Below are positions 1 through 6,182 of a DNA stretch of 7,772 nt, piece by piece. Source of the stretch: DATJUF01 sp035524095 (lineage in GTDB: Bacteria > Desulfobacterota > Binatia > Binatales > Binataceae); the NCBI GenBank assembly GCA_035524095.1, contig DATKPK010000165.1:1-7772 (forward strand). Reading direction: 5' to 3'. Every line of letters starts with the position of its first letter. Position 1 is the stretch's first letter. The notes under the pieces were generated by a model that ran no database searches, was not told where the DNA came from, and worked only from the letters and a program-made list of their open reading frames with translations. The position numbers were made by a program, and so were the translations under genes.

Positions 1-329
1 TCATGGCCGATCCCTTTAAGAAAGCTGAGACCGGCCAGCGCGTCGAGCAGGCATTCGTTGAAATCGTTGGGAAGGCGATAGTTGACCCGAGCAATGCTGA
101 TTCCTTTTGATAGCAGGGTCTCGCCGAGGCGGGCATAGAGGCGCTGGGGACCGTCGAAACCGCCGAGCGCTCCGCTGACGCATGCCACAGCACGGCCCTT
201 TCCCTCTGCTTCGTGCAGCAGGATCGGGATGGTGCCCCGGTTGGTCTCGAGAATCGCCCGGCGCATCCCATTCGCACCGTCTTCCACCTGGTAGGAGCTG
301 ATCCGCATCGCGAGCCGATCGTCGCTCAT
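1..329 (-). CDS. Alpha/beta hydrolase, N-terminal 109 residues (partial)
   Basis: This is the 5' part of a minus-strand gene whose C-terminal half lies beyond the left edge. Translating from the ATG at 327-329 gives MSDDRLAMRI at the start. A short strand follows, then VSGALGGFDG (residues 51-60), which sits where the oxyanion-hole loop occurs in alpha/beta hydrolases. Next come LYARLGETL (64-72), a helix, and ARVNYRLPNDF (80-90), which matches the usual strand and loop before the nucleophile elbow. The sequence leaves the window in LSFLKGIGH, just before the expected G-x-S-x-G, so the catalytic serine, acid and histidine cannot be checked. An AGG lies 7 nt upstream of the ATG. The start is 44 nt after the stop of the esterase at 374-1309, so the two are probably co-transcribed. 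The fold is fairly sure; the substrate is unknown. Confidence 0.72.
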   Translation of the reverse strand, partial: MSDDRLAMRISSYQVEDGANGMRRAILETNRGTIPILLHEAEGKGRAVACVSGALGGFDGPQRLYARLGETLLSKGISIARVNYRLPNDFNECLLDALAGLSFLKGIGH

Positions 330-373
330 GGATGTCGCCTAACCGACCCGGTCGCGTGGGAACTGACCCGGAG

Positions 374-1309
374 TCAGGTGCCGATGGCCTTGTGGAGTTC
401 CGACGCGATCTCGGCGACCGCGCGCTTACCTTCGTCGAGCGCGGCGGCCATACTGACGAACCCGTGGCAGACGCCCTCGTAGCGAGAGATTTTAACGGGT
501 ACGCCGGCCTTACGGAGCGCTTCCCCGTAGGCTTCGCCTTCATCGCGGAGCGGATCGTAAGCGGCGGTCAGAACGAGCGCCGGTGGGAGTCCCTTCAGAT
601 CTTTTGCCAGCGCCGGACTAGCGTATGGATTGGTCGAGTCGCCAGGCTTGAAGTAATGGCCGTAGAACCAATCCATATCGGCTTTCGATAGGATATAGCC
701 GTCCTTCATGAATTCTTTTTGTGACGGCGTGCTGTTGGAGGCATCAGTCGCGGGATAAATCAGCGCCTGATATGCGATCTTTGGCGCGCCGCGATCGCGC
801 GCCATCAACGTAACTACTGCGGCGAGGTTCCCGCCAGCGCTATCGCCACCGACCGCGATCTTATCGGCATCGACGCTGAGCAGCGCCGTATTTGCGCCAA
901 CCCATTTGGTCACGGCGTAGCAATCTTCTGGAGCGGCCGGAAACTTATGCTCTGGCGCAAGCCGGTAATCAACCGAGATCGTCACAATGCCGGCCTGCTT
1001 AGTGAGATCGCGGCAGAGCGAATCGTGGGTCTCTATATTGCCGATAACCCATCCGCCACCATGGAAATAGATTAGGACACCGAAGGGTCCGCGGCCCGCA
1101 GGTGAGTAGATACGAACGGGTATGTCGCCGGCTGGTCCCGGCAGTTTGCGATCTTCGACCCGCCCGATTTCCGCTGGATTACCGCGGAACGCCGCAAACA
1201 TTACGTCGATCGCCTGACGCGCCTCTACCGGACTCATGGCGTGGAAGGGCTTGCCACCAGCGGCTGCAGCCTGGTCGAGAATCGCCTGCATTTGCGGGTC
1301 GAGCGCCAT
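374..1309 (-). CDS. Alpha/beta hydrolase fold-3 esterase/lipase (HSL family)
   Basis: The 311-residue product has the full signature of the hormone-sensitive-lipase (bacterial family IV) carboxylesterases, which hydrolyse short-chain esters and some lactones. The oxyanion-hole motif HGGGW is at residues 83-87. The nucleophile elbow GDSAGGN is at 155-161, with Ser157 as nucleophile. The acid lies in YDPLRDEG (Asp252, with Asp256 nearby) and the histidine in CHGF (His282). DYRLAPEHKFPAAPED (114-129) is also typical of the family, and the length is normal. There is no signal peptide, so it should be cytoplasmic. The start is supported by GGAG (complement of 1320-1323) 10 nt upstream of the ATG. 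It is the first gene of a likely two-gene minus-strand unit with the hydrolase at 1-329, and it is divergent from the muconolactone-isomerase-like gene. The physiological substrate cannot be told from sequence. Confidence 0.93.
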   Translation of the reverse strand: MALDPQMQAILDQAAAAGGKPFHAMSPVEARQAIDVMFAAFRGNPAEIGRVEDRKLPGPAGDIPVRIYSPAGRGPFGVLIYFHGGGWVIGNIETHDSLCRDLTKQAGIVTISVDYRLAPEHKFPAAPEDCYAVTKWVGANTALLSVDADKIAVGGDSAGGNLAAVVTLMARDRGAPKIAYQALIYPATDASNSTPSQKEFMKDGYILSKADMDWFYGHYFKPGDSTNPYASPALAKDLKGLPPALVLTAAYDPLRDEGEAYGEALRKAGVPVKISRYEGVCHGFVSMAAALDEGKRAVAEIASELHKAIGT

Positions 1310-1530
1310 AATTGTGCATCTCCAGAGTGATTTGGCTGCAGTCCTATTGCAGCCGCGCTTGTTACTTAGGGTAAATGACTGCGAGTTTGCAAGGCCAGCG
1401 CAATCGATAGAACGGCTTCAGCGAGGCAACGAGGCAACTTGGTACTGTTGAATTTACCAGAAGGGAAAGTAACGCTAATCGCGCTGGCCATTCTCCGGGT
1501 GAGCTAATTATTGAAGGCAGGTAAAGTGTT
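1310..1530. other. Divergent intergenic region, esterase / isomerase-like gene
   Basis: These 221 bp lie between two divergent starts and must hold both promoters if the genes are transcribed from here. No convincing -35/-10 pair could be picked by eye. Visible structure: a tandem 8-bp repeat GAGGCAAC (1423-1430 and 1431-1438); a small dyad TGGTA (1440-1444) and TACCA (1455-1459) separated by 10 nt; and a widely spaced 9-bp inverted repeat GGCCAGCGC (1393-1401) and GCGCTGGCC (1481-1489). Any of these may be chance. No credible coding region was seen here. Confidence 0.5.
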
Positions 1531-1851
1531 ATGTTGTTTTTGCTGCGAGCTTATATCGACAAGCCCGACGACGTATCGAATAAGGAATTTTACACAGTCT
1601 GGCGCCAAGAATCCGAGGCTGCGCTCGCCGCGCTCAAAGCGGGCGCGATCAAAGGTATCTGGAAGGCAGCGGGACGGCCCGAAGTGATCGCGATCCTGGA
1701 CCTGCCTGGCGCTGACGACCTCGATCAGGCAATTCTTTCGCTGCCGATCTGGAAGCTTGGCTATTCGCATTTCGCGCGCGACGTCGAAATCGTCCCGTTG
1801 CGGCGTTACGAAGATTGGGCCGAAGACCTGAAGAAACTCTCACAGGAATAA
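1531..1851 (+). CDS. Muconolactone delta-isomerase-like protein
   Basis: This 106-residue protein resembles the muconolactone isomerase family (CatC-like, ferredoxin-like fold, about 90-100 residues). CatC shifts the double bond of muconolactone in the catechol branch of the beta-ketoadipate pathway. The match is seen in the opening MLFLLRAYID (compare MLFHV in CatC), in IKGIWKAAGRPEV (40-52; family pattern HLWR-AG), in AILDLPGADDLDQ (54-66; family SVFDV), and in LSLPIWK (69-75) followed by VEIVPL (85-90), which match the family's LPLFPYMDIEV. A charged tail (91-106) extends past the usual end. The upstream sequence AAGGCAGGTAAAGTGTT is an acceptable but weak ribosome-binding context. No catA, catB or pcaD gene is visible nearby, so a true role in catechol degradation is not supported. 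Many such paralogues have no known function. Family call fairly sure, reaction unsure. Confidence 0.8.
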   Translation: MLFLLRAYIDKPDDVSNKEFYTVWRQESEAALAALKAGAIKGIWKAAGRPEVIAILDLPGADDLDQAILSLPIWKLGYSHFARDVEIVPLRRYEDWAEDLKKLSQE

Positions 1852-1898
1852 GTTAGATGTCACGCGCGGCCGGTCGTCGCGGCCGCGCCACACTAACT
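1851..1898. terminator. Hairpin between convergent genes, probable bidirectional terminator
   Basis: A perfect 9-bp GC stem, GCGCGGCCG (1864-1872) with CGGCCGCGC (1880-1888), closes a 7-nt loop. It is flanked by an outer stem, AGTTAG (1851-1856) with CTAACT (1893-1898), and by TGT (1858-1860) with ACA (1890-1892). The structure fills the whole 41-nt gap between the isomerase-like gene and aroA and covers both stop codons. There is no T-run on either side, so intrinsic termination is inferred from position and stability only. Confidence 0.55.
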
Positions 1899-3176
1899 GA
1901 TGACGCGGCGCAAATCGTTGAAGAATTCGGGATAAGTTTTGGCGGCGCAGGCCGGATTGCTGATCCGCAGGCCGGGCTGGCGCAGACCCGTTACCGCGAA
2001 CGCCATCGCGAGCCGATGGTCATCGTAGGTTTCGATCGTGGCTGGATGGAGTTGCGACGGCAGAATTGTCAGGCCGTCGTCATGCTCCGTCACGGCTGCC
2101 CCGACACGTGCCAACTCAGTCGCCAGCGCGCGAATGCGGTCGCTTTCGTGATGGCGAATGAAACCGACCTGACGAATTCGTGTCGGCGAGGAGGCGAACG
2201 GCGCTATCGCGGCCAGCGTCGGCACCGTATCGGGAATGTCGTTCATTGCGATGTCGATGCCGAGCAAATTCCCTTTGCCGGTAACCGTGACCGCATCGAG
2301 GCGCCAATCCACCTGCGCGCCCATCCGTTCGAGAATAGTAAGAAAGCTGAGGTCACCCTGCACCGAATTACGCCGCATCCCGGTTAGCGTCACCGACCCA
2401 CCGACGAGGGCTGCGGCGGCGGCAAAATAGCTGGCGCTCGAGGCGTCGGGTTCGACCGTGAAATCCATCGCATGGTAATGCTGCCCGCCCGGCACGACAA
2501 TTAGTTCGCCGTCCGTCGTGCTCGCGGCACCCCACTGCTGCATCAAACGCAGGGTCATCAGAATGAAGGGCCGTGCGGTATCGCCGTTGACTTTGAGCCG
2601 GAGTCCGTCACGCCAAAACGGCGCTGGTAGCAGAAGCGCTGAGACAAATTGTGACGAGAGGCTGGCGTCAATCGTCGCTTCACCGCCTTTGAAGAGCGCC
2701 GTCGATATATCGATCACGATCGGGGGGCACGCGTTCTCGAATTCGCTTACGGCGCTGACACCAAGGCCATTCAATGCGTCGAGCAACGCGCCGATGGGAC
2801 GCTGACGCATCCGCGCATTACCGTCGAGCCGGTAACGTCCATGGCCTAGCGTCAGAAAGCCCGCGATGAAGCGCATCGCGGTACCCGCGCCACCCGCGTC
2901 CAAATCGGCTGATGCGGCTGGGATAGTGCCGCCACGTCCATCTATGGTGATGCGAGGTTCATACGTATCAATCGCGACTGCAAAGCCGAGCGCGGTAAGC
3001 GCCGCTGTCATGCGAGCTGTGTCGTCGCTAAGCAGGACGTCACGCAGCGTAGAGCGGCCGTCGGCCATCGCCGCCAGCAGCATCGCGCGGTTAGTGATGC
3101 TTTTTGATCCGGGTACCTGAATTGAGCCGTTCAGTGGATGCGTCGGCTGGGTTATCTCAATGCTATCGAATGGCAC
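1893..3176 (-). CDS. aroA: 3-phosphoshikimate 1-carboxyvinyltransferase (EPSP synthase)
   Basis: The 427-residue enzyme transfers the enolpyruvyl group of PEP to shikimate-3-phosphate, the sixth step of the shikimate pathway to aromatic amino acids. It acts in the cytoplasm. Diagnostic motifs are all present: VPGSKSITNR (21-30, Lys25 and Arg30), GGAGTAMRF (95-103), RQRPIGALLDAL (124-135), SSQF (174-177), DIPD (313-316), HESDR (343-347), YDDHRLAMAF (384-393) and AAKTYPEF (411-418). The length is normal. Two positions differ from the E. coli enzyme: Phe103 replaces the Pro after the TAMR motif, and His343 replaces the Lys of KETDR. Both variants are reported in diverged bacterial branches. The start is GTG, and no Shine-Dalgarno precedes it on this strand; the only nearby in-frame upstream codons before a stop (TGA at 3207-3209) are not usual starts. 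The motif spacing fits this GTG. It is divergent from pyrD and convergent with the isomerase-like gene. Confidence 0.97.
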   Translation of the reverse strand: MPFDSIEITQPTHPLNGSIQVPGSKSITNRAMLLAAMADGRSTLRDVLLSDDTARMTAALTALGFAVAIDTYEPRITIDGRGGTIPAASADLDAGGAGTAMRFIAGFLTLGHGRYRLDGNARMRQRPIGALLDALNGLGVSAVSEFENACPPIVIDISTALFKGGEATIDASLSSQFVSALLLPAPFWRDGLRLKVNGDTARPFILMTLRLMQQWGAASTTDGELIVVPGGQHYHAMDFTVEPDASSASYFAAAAALVGGSVTLTGMRRNSVQGDLSFLTILERMGAQVDWRLDAVTVTGKGNLLGIDIAMNDIPDTVPTLAAIAPFASSPTRIRQVGFIRHHESDRIRALATELARVGAAVTEHDDGLTILPSQLHPATIETYDDHRLAMAFAVTGLRQPGLRISNPACAAKTYPEFFNDLRRVIS

Positions 3177-3286
3177 TAGGGAGGAGCTTAGCCGTTGCAG
3201 CGAGACTCACTCAACGACATTTTCATAACGGGCGCGCTACCCTAGGAGCGTTGCGCGGACAACGCACGGCTGCGAGATTGCAATCG
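3177..3286. promoter_or_regulatory. Divergent aroA/pyrD leader region
   Basis: These 110 bp separate the aroA GTG from the chosen pyrD ATG and should contain promoters in both directions. No clear sigma-70 promoter was recognised. On the plus strand a strong purine tract AGGGAGGAG (3178-3186) lies 8 nt before a TTG at 3195, but that TTG is out of the pyrD frame. From it, 16 codons run to TAG at 3243-3245. A second AGGAG (3244-3248) follows, only 2 nt before an in-frame TTG. On the minus strand aroA has no Shine-Dalgarno. This could be a leader or regulatory arrangement, or chance. Confidence 0.4.
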
Positions 3287-4378
3287 ATGCCGCTGACTGG
3301 AGACAAAATCGTTCAACCCGAAATCTATCAACGGCTGATCAGGCCAATACTGTTTCGCTTCGACGCGGAAGCCGTCCATCGCCTGACTTTGGCGATCTTG
3401 TCGCGATGGCCCGCACGACAGCCAATCGTGGATTCGCCGCAGCTTGCGGTTAATCTCTTCGGCCTCCGCTTCGCTAATCCAGTTGGGCTTGCCGCCGGGA
3501 TGGACAAAGACGCACGCGCAATTGCGGCGTGGCAGTCGCTCGGCTTCGGTTTCGCCGAATTGGGCACGATCACGCCGCAGGCGCAGCCTGGGAATCCGCG
3601 TCCGCGCATCTGCCGCCTGCCGAATCATGGCGCGATGATCAACCGGCTAGGATTTCCTAGCGAGGGGATGGAAGTCGTCGCTAGGCGGATCAAAGCAGTG
3701 CGCCGACGCAAGCTTGGGATGCGTCTCGCGCTTAATTTCGGGCCAAACAAGGAGACGCCGCCGGAAAAAATCGCTGCTGACTATGCGGCGTTAATGGCAC
3801 GATGCGGCAGCCTGGCAGACTTCGTCGTGGTGAATCTATCGTCGCCTAACACGCCGGGTCTGCGCGACTGGCAAGCGCCTGAGCGTATTCGCACGATTGT
3901 CGAGGCTCTTCGAACAGCTGAATTGCCCGAGGCTCTGCGGCCGCGGACGCCGTTGGTGATGAAAATCGCGCCGGATCTGGAGCTGCCGGTCATCGATGAA
4001 ATTGCGGCTACCGCACTCGGTTTGAAAATTGATGGCATCGTCGCAACCAATAGTACGATCAAACGCGCCGAAGTTGGAGTGACGAGTCCCTATCAAGGAG
4101 GATTGAGTGGCCAGCCCCTGACGAATCTCGCGCGCGGCCTGATCGCCCGAGTCTATCGTGCAACTGGTGGCAAGCTGCCAATCATCGGCGTCGGCGGGAT
4201 TGCATCCGCCGAGGATGCTTGGGGTCATATTCGAGCCGGTGCCAGTCTGGTCGAGTTTTATACCGGGATGATTTATCAAGGCCCGGGATTAGCCGCCTCG
4301 ATCAAAATGGGGTTGCGGCAGTTACTCGCTCGTCACGGATGCCGTTCCATTAGCGAAGTAGTCGGAGCGGACGTATAA
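3287..4378 (+). CDS. pyrD: Dihydroorotate dehydrogenase (quinone), class 2
   Basis: This FMN enzyme oxidises dihydroorotate to orotate in pyrimidine synthesis and passes electrons to membrane quinones. From the ATG at 3287 the product has 363 residues. The N-terminal segment YQRLIRPILFRFDAEAVHRLTL (14-35) is the membrane-associating helix pair that marks class 2. FMN and substrate motifs follow: ANPVGLAAGMDKD (63-75), ELGTITPQAQPGNPRPR (91-107), MINRLGFPSEG (117-127), NFGPNKETP (150-158), VNLSSPNTPGLR (182-193, holding the catalytic serine), KIAPDL (226-231), ATNST (253-257), GGLSGQPL (271-278) and GVGGIASAEDA (301-311). The reading frame is open back to 3104, but that part overlaps aroA antisense and does not look like PyrD. 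The ATG at 3287 matches the family's usual N-terminus but has only a weak GCGAGA upstream, so the start is less sure than the gene. It may lead a same-strand group with the sulfurtransferase 72 nt downstream. Confidence 0.96.
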   Translation: MPLTGDKIVQPEIYQRLIRPILFRFDAEAVHRLTLAILSRWPARQPIVDSPQLAVNLFGLRFANPVGLAAGMDKDARAIAAWQSLGFGFAELGTITPQAQPGNPRPRICRLPNHGAMINRLGFPSEGMEVVARRIKAVRRRKLGMRLALNFGPNKETPPEKIAADYAALMARCGSLADFVVVNLSSPNTPGLRDWQAPERIRTIVEALRTAELPEALRPRTPLVMKIAPDLELPVIDEIAATALGLKIDGIVATNSTIKRAEVGVTSPYQGGLSGQPLTNLARGLIARVYRATGGKLPIIGVGGIASAEDAWGHIRAGASLVEFYTGMIYQGPGLAASIKMGLRQLLARHGCRSISEVVGADV

Positions 4379-4450
4379 GCTATCACGTGCGCAGTTGCGT
4401 GCGATTGCGCTAGCCTGATGGTGAAAAATCTGTCGTAGCTTGGAGGGAGG

Positions 4451-5272
4451 ATGGCTGACAGCGGACAGAATTTGTTAGCGGACGCGGCGTGGCTTGCCGC
4501 ACGTGGCGGCAACGGTCCCGTGCTGATCGACACACGGCCTGCGGATGTCTTCTGGCAGGGTCATTTGGAAGGGGCGCGCCATTTCGACCCGTTTCCTTTC
4601 CATCATAGCGACACTGGCGAACCCGCGATGCGCGAGTTTCGCGGACAACTCGAATGGATTTTCTCGGCCTTGGGCATCAGCGGTCAGGAAACTGTGGTGT
4701 TCTATGAAAACGACTCCGGTATGCGCGCGACGCGCGCGGCTTGGGCGCTGATCTATATGGGGCACCGGGATGTGCGGATCCTCGACGGCGGATTGAAACA
4801 AGCCGCCACGCTCCCGCTGGTCTCGACGGTCGCGGCGTACGCGCCGACGAACTTTAAGAGTGCGCCGCAAGAAACCGAAATCGCCTCGCACACTTATATT
4901 CGTGAGCGGATCGGCGGGCCAGGAGTGCAAATTTTCGACGTTCGCACCGATGAGGAATATTACAGCGAGCGAGTGCGTGCGCGGCACGCCGGCGCGATAC
5001 CCGGCGCGGTCCATCGTGACTGGGTTCAGAACCTCGGAACTGACGGGCGCTTCAAACCGGCCCAGCAGTTGCGGACTGAATTCGAGACGCTCGGGTTGCG
5101 TGCCGAAAATGAAATCGTACCTTACTGCCAGGGTGGTTATCGTTCGGCCAACGCCTATTTCGCATTACGGCTCGCGGGCTATCCGCGAGTACGGAACTAT
5201 CTCGGCTCATGGGGCGAATGGGGTAATCACGACGATCTGCCAATCGACCATCCGCGACGCAAATCAGCATAG
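4451..5272 (+). CDS. Two-domain rhodanese-type sulfurtransferase
   Basis: The 273-residue protein has two rhodanese domains and probably moves sulfane sulfur from thiosulfate or 3-mercaptopyruvate to an acceptor in the cytoplasm. The N-terminal domain (about 5-125) has VLIDTRPADVFWQGHLEGA (24-42) and ILDGGLKQ (110-117). Its active-site loop reads FYENDSGMRATRAAW (84-98) with no cysteine, so this half is structural, as usual in the family. The C-terminal domain (about 145-265) has IFDVRTDEEYYS (161-172), HAGAIPGAVHRDW (179-191) and the active loop PYCQGGYRS (224-232) with Cys226. The loop is neither the CRKGVT of classical rhodanese nor the CG(S/T)GVT of mercaptopyruvate sulfurtransferase, so the donor is left open. 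A purine-rich GGAGGGAGG (4442-4450) directly precedes the ATG. Its TAG abuts the start of pcp, which suggests one transcript. Confidence 0.9.
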   Translation: MADSGQNLLADAAWLAARGGNGPVLIDTRPADVFWQGHLEGARHFDPFPFHHSDTGEPAMREFRGQLEWIFSALGISGQETVVFYENDSGMRATRAAWALIYMGHRDVRILDGGLKQAATLPLVSTVAAYAPTNFKSAPQETEIASHTYIRERIGGPGVQIFDVRTDEEYYSERVRARHAGAIPGAVHRDWVQNLGTDGRFKPAQQLRTEFETLGLRAENEIVPYCQGGYRSANAYFALRLAGYPRVRNYLGSWGEWGNHDDLPIDHPRRKSA

Positions 5273-5902
5273 ATGGCGGCTCGTATCATCCTGCTGACCG
5301 GATTCGAGCCGTTCGGCGGAGAAACCTCTAACCCTTCATGGGAAGTGGCGTCGCGTCTTGCACGAACGAAGTTCGGCAGTGCGGAAGTGAAAGCCGCGCG
5401 GTTACCTGTCGATTGCAAACGCGCAGCGAGCGAAATCAAAACTGCGATCGCTCGCCTCAAACCGGTGGCCGTGATCGGACTCGGGCAAGCTGGGGGAAGA
5501 ACGGCGTTGTCGATTGAAAAGGTCGCGATCAACCTGGCTGATGAACGCGCTGATCGTGAATCCGGCGAGCAGGCAGCCGGACGCGCGATCGTACGTGGCG
5601 GTCCCGATGCCTATTTCGCACGCTTGCCGATCGCTTCGATAATTGAGGCGATCACGAAGCGAGGCATTCCTGCGGCTATGTCACTCAGCGCCGGGGCTTA
5701 TGTCTGCAATACAGTGATGTATGTGACGTTGCATCAGCTACGGCGGCTGCCCGATGTAGCAGCCGGCTTTATCCACTTGCCCTTCGAGGCACGGCAAGCC
5801 GTGCGTCATTCATCCACTCCGAGCATGACCGTGGACCTGATGACCGCCGGAGTCGAGACAGCGCTGACAGTAGTGGCGAAACGGCTGAAGCGAAAGAAAT
5901 AA
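5273..5902 (+). CDS. pcp: Pyroglutamyl-peptidase I (pyrrolidone-carboxylate peptidase)
   Basis: This 209-residue cysteine peptidase (family C15) removes N-terminal pyroglutamate from peptides in the cytoplasm. The family pattern is intact: LLTGFEPFGGETSNPSW (7-23), VIGLGQAGGR (67-76), LSIEKVAINLAD (79-90) with the catalytic glutamate Glu82, SLSAGAYVCNTVMY (137-150) with the nucleophile Cys145, and GFIHLPFE (165-172) with His168. The length is typical. The ATG immediately follows the sulfurtransferase TAG with no gap, and no independent Shine-Dalgarno is visible, so translation is probably by coupling to the upstream gene. The C-terminus is short and basic (KRLKRKK). A functional link between pyroglutamate removal and sulfur transfer is not established; co-transcription may be only economy. 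Confidence 0.96.
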   Translation: MAARIILLTGFEPFGGETSNPSWEVASRLARTKFGSAEVKAARLPVDCKRAASEIKTAIARLKPVAVIGLGQAGGRTALSIEKVAINLADERADRESGEQAAGRAIVRGGPDAYFARLPIASIIEAITKRGIPAAMSLSAGAYVCNTVMYVTLHQLRRLPDVAAGFIHLPFEARQAVRHSSTPSMTVDLMTAGVETALTVVAKRLKRKK

Positions 5903-5933
5903 AGGACCCAGCTATGCGGGTTGAAGGAGAATG

Positions 5934-5939
5934 AAAGGA
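5934..5939 (+). promoter_or_regulatory. Ribosome-binding site AAAGGA that favours the 5946 start
   Basis: AAAGGA ends 6 nt before the ATG at 5946. An alternative in-frame ATG at 5931 has AAGGAG (5924-5929) only 1 nt away, which is too close for normal initiation. The spacing therefore favours 5946. Confidence 0.55.
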
Positions 5940-5945
5940 CTAACG

Positions 5946-6107
5946 ATGCTGAGTAACCGGATTATGATTTTGTTAGTGAGTGGTGCCGCATGCCTGATGG
6001 CCAGCGGATGTTTCTCGTGCACCTATCAGAGCAGCACGCCGCCAAAGACAGTCGTAGTGCAGCCGGTGCCGGCAACCACTACTACCGTCGTGCAGCCGTC
6101 GAATTAA
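5946..6107 (+). CDS. Small putative lipoprotein, 53 residues
   Basis: This short gene encodes a protein that begins MLSNRIMILL and continues VSGAACLMASGC. It has a basic n-region (Arg5), a hydrophobic core, and a lipobox-like MASGC ending at Cys22. The lipobox has Ala at -3 instead of the commoner Leu. The mature part would be only about 32 residues: FSCTYQSSTPPK, then a low-complexity Val/Pro/Gln/Thr tail (VVVQPVPA, TTTT, VVQPSN). There is no known domain; similar tiny Pro/Thr-rich envelope lipoproteins of unknown function occur in Gram-negatives. An in-frame upstream ATG at 5931 would add MKGLT. It lies 43 nt after pcp on the same strand and is followed by a strong hairpin, so it may be the last gene of that transcript. 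Lipidation and outer-membrane location are inferred; function is unknown. Confidence 0.68.
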   Translation: MLSNRIMILLVSGAACLMASGCFSCTYQSSTPPKTVVVQPVPATTTTVVQPSN

Positions 6108-6129
6108 TCGTCCTGCGCTGGCGAGTTGC

Positions 6130-6159
6130 GCTCGATCCTCCTTGTTTGGAGGATCGAGC
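6130..6159. terminator. Perfect 12-bp hairpin, probable bidirectional terminator
   Basis: GCTCGATCCTCC (6130-6141) pairs perfectly with GGAGGATCGAGC (6148-6159) around the 6-nt loop TTGTTT. It sits between the stop of the small lipoprotein (6107) and the stop of the converging cyclase gene (6183), where a shared terminator would be expected. There is no T-tract on either side, so it is not a textbook intrinsic terminator. Confidence 0.62.
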
Positions 6160-6182
6160 CGAAGGGATTCGTCAAACGAGAA

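Noticed and set aside
16..543. Minus-strand 175-codon frame overlapping the two hydrolase genes
   Set aside because: It is rich in Arg, Pro and Ser with no recognisable motif, and it overlaps the hydrolase frames at 1-329 and 374-1309, which carry clear family signatures.
1857..2387. Plus-strand 176-codon frame opposite the 3' end of aroA
   Set aside because: Antisense shadow of aroA: Arg/His-rich, no domain, no ribosome-binding site, and it begins in the terminator hairpin.
3104..3286. N-terminal extension of pyrD to an upstream ATG at 3104
   Set aside because: The extra 61 residues run antisense to the aroA start, have no homology-like pattern, and PyrD class 2 proteins normally begin close to the YxxLxRPxLF helix.
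4379..4414. Weak hairpin after pyrD (GCTA/TAGC and GCGCA/TGCGC)
   Set aside because: Short interrupted stems with a 12-nt loop and no T-run. Not enough to call a terminator, and the next gene is on the same strand.
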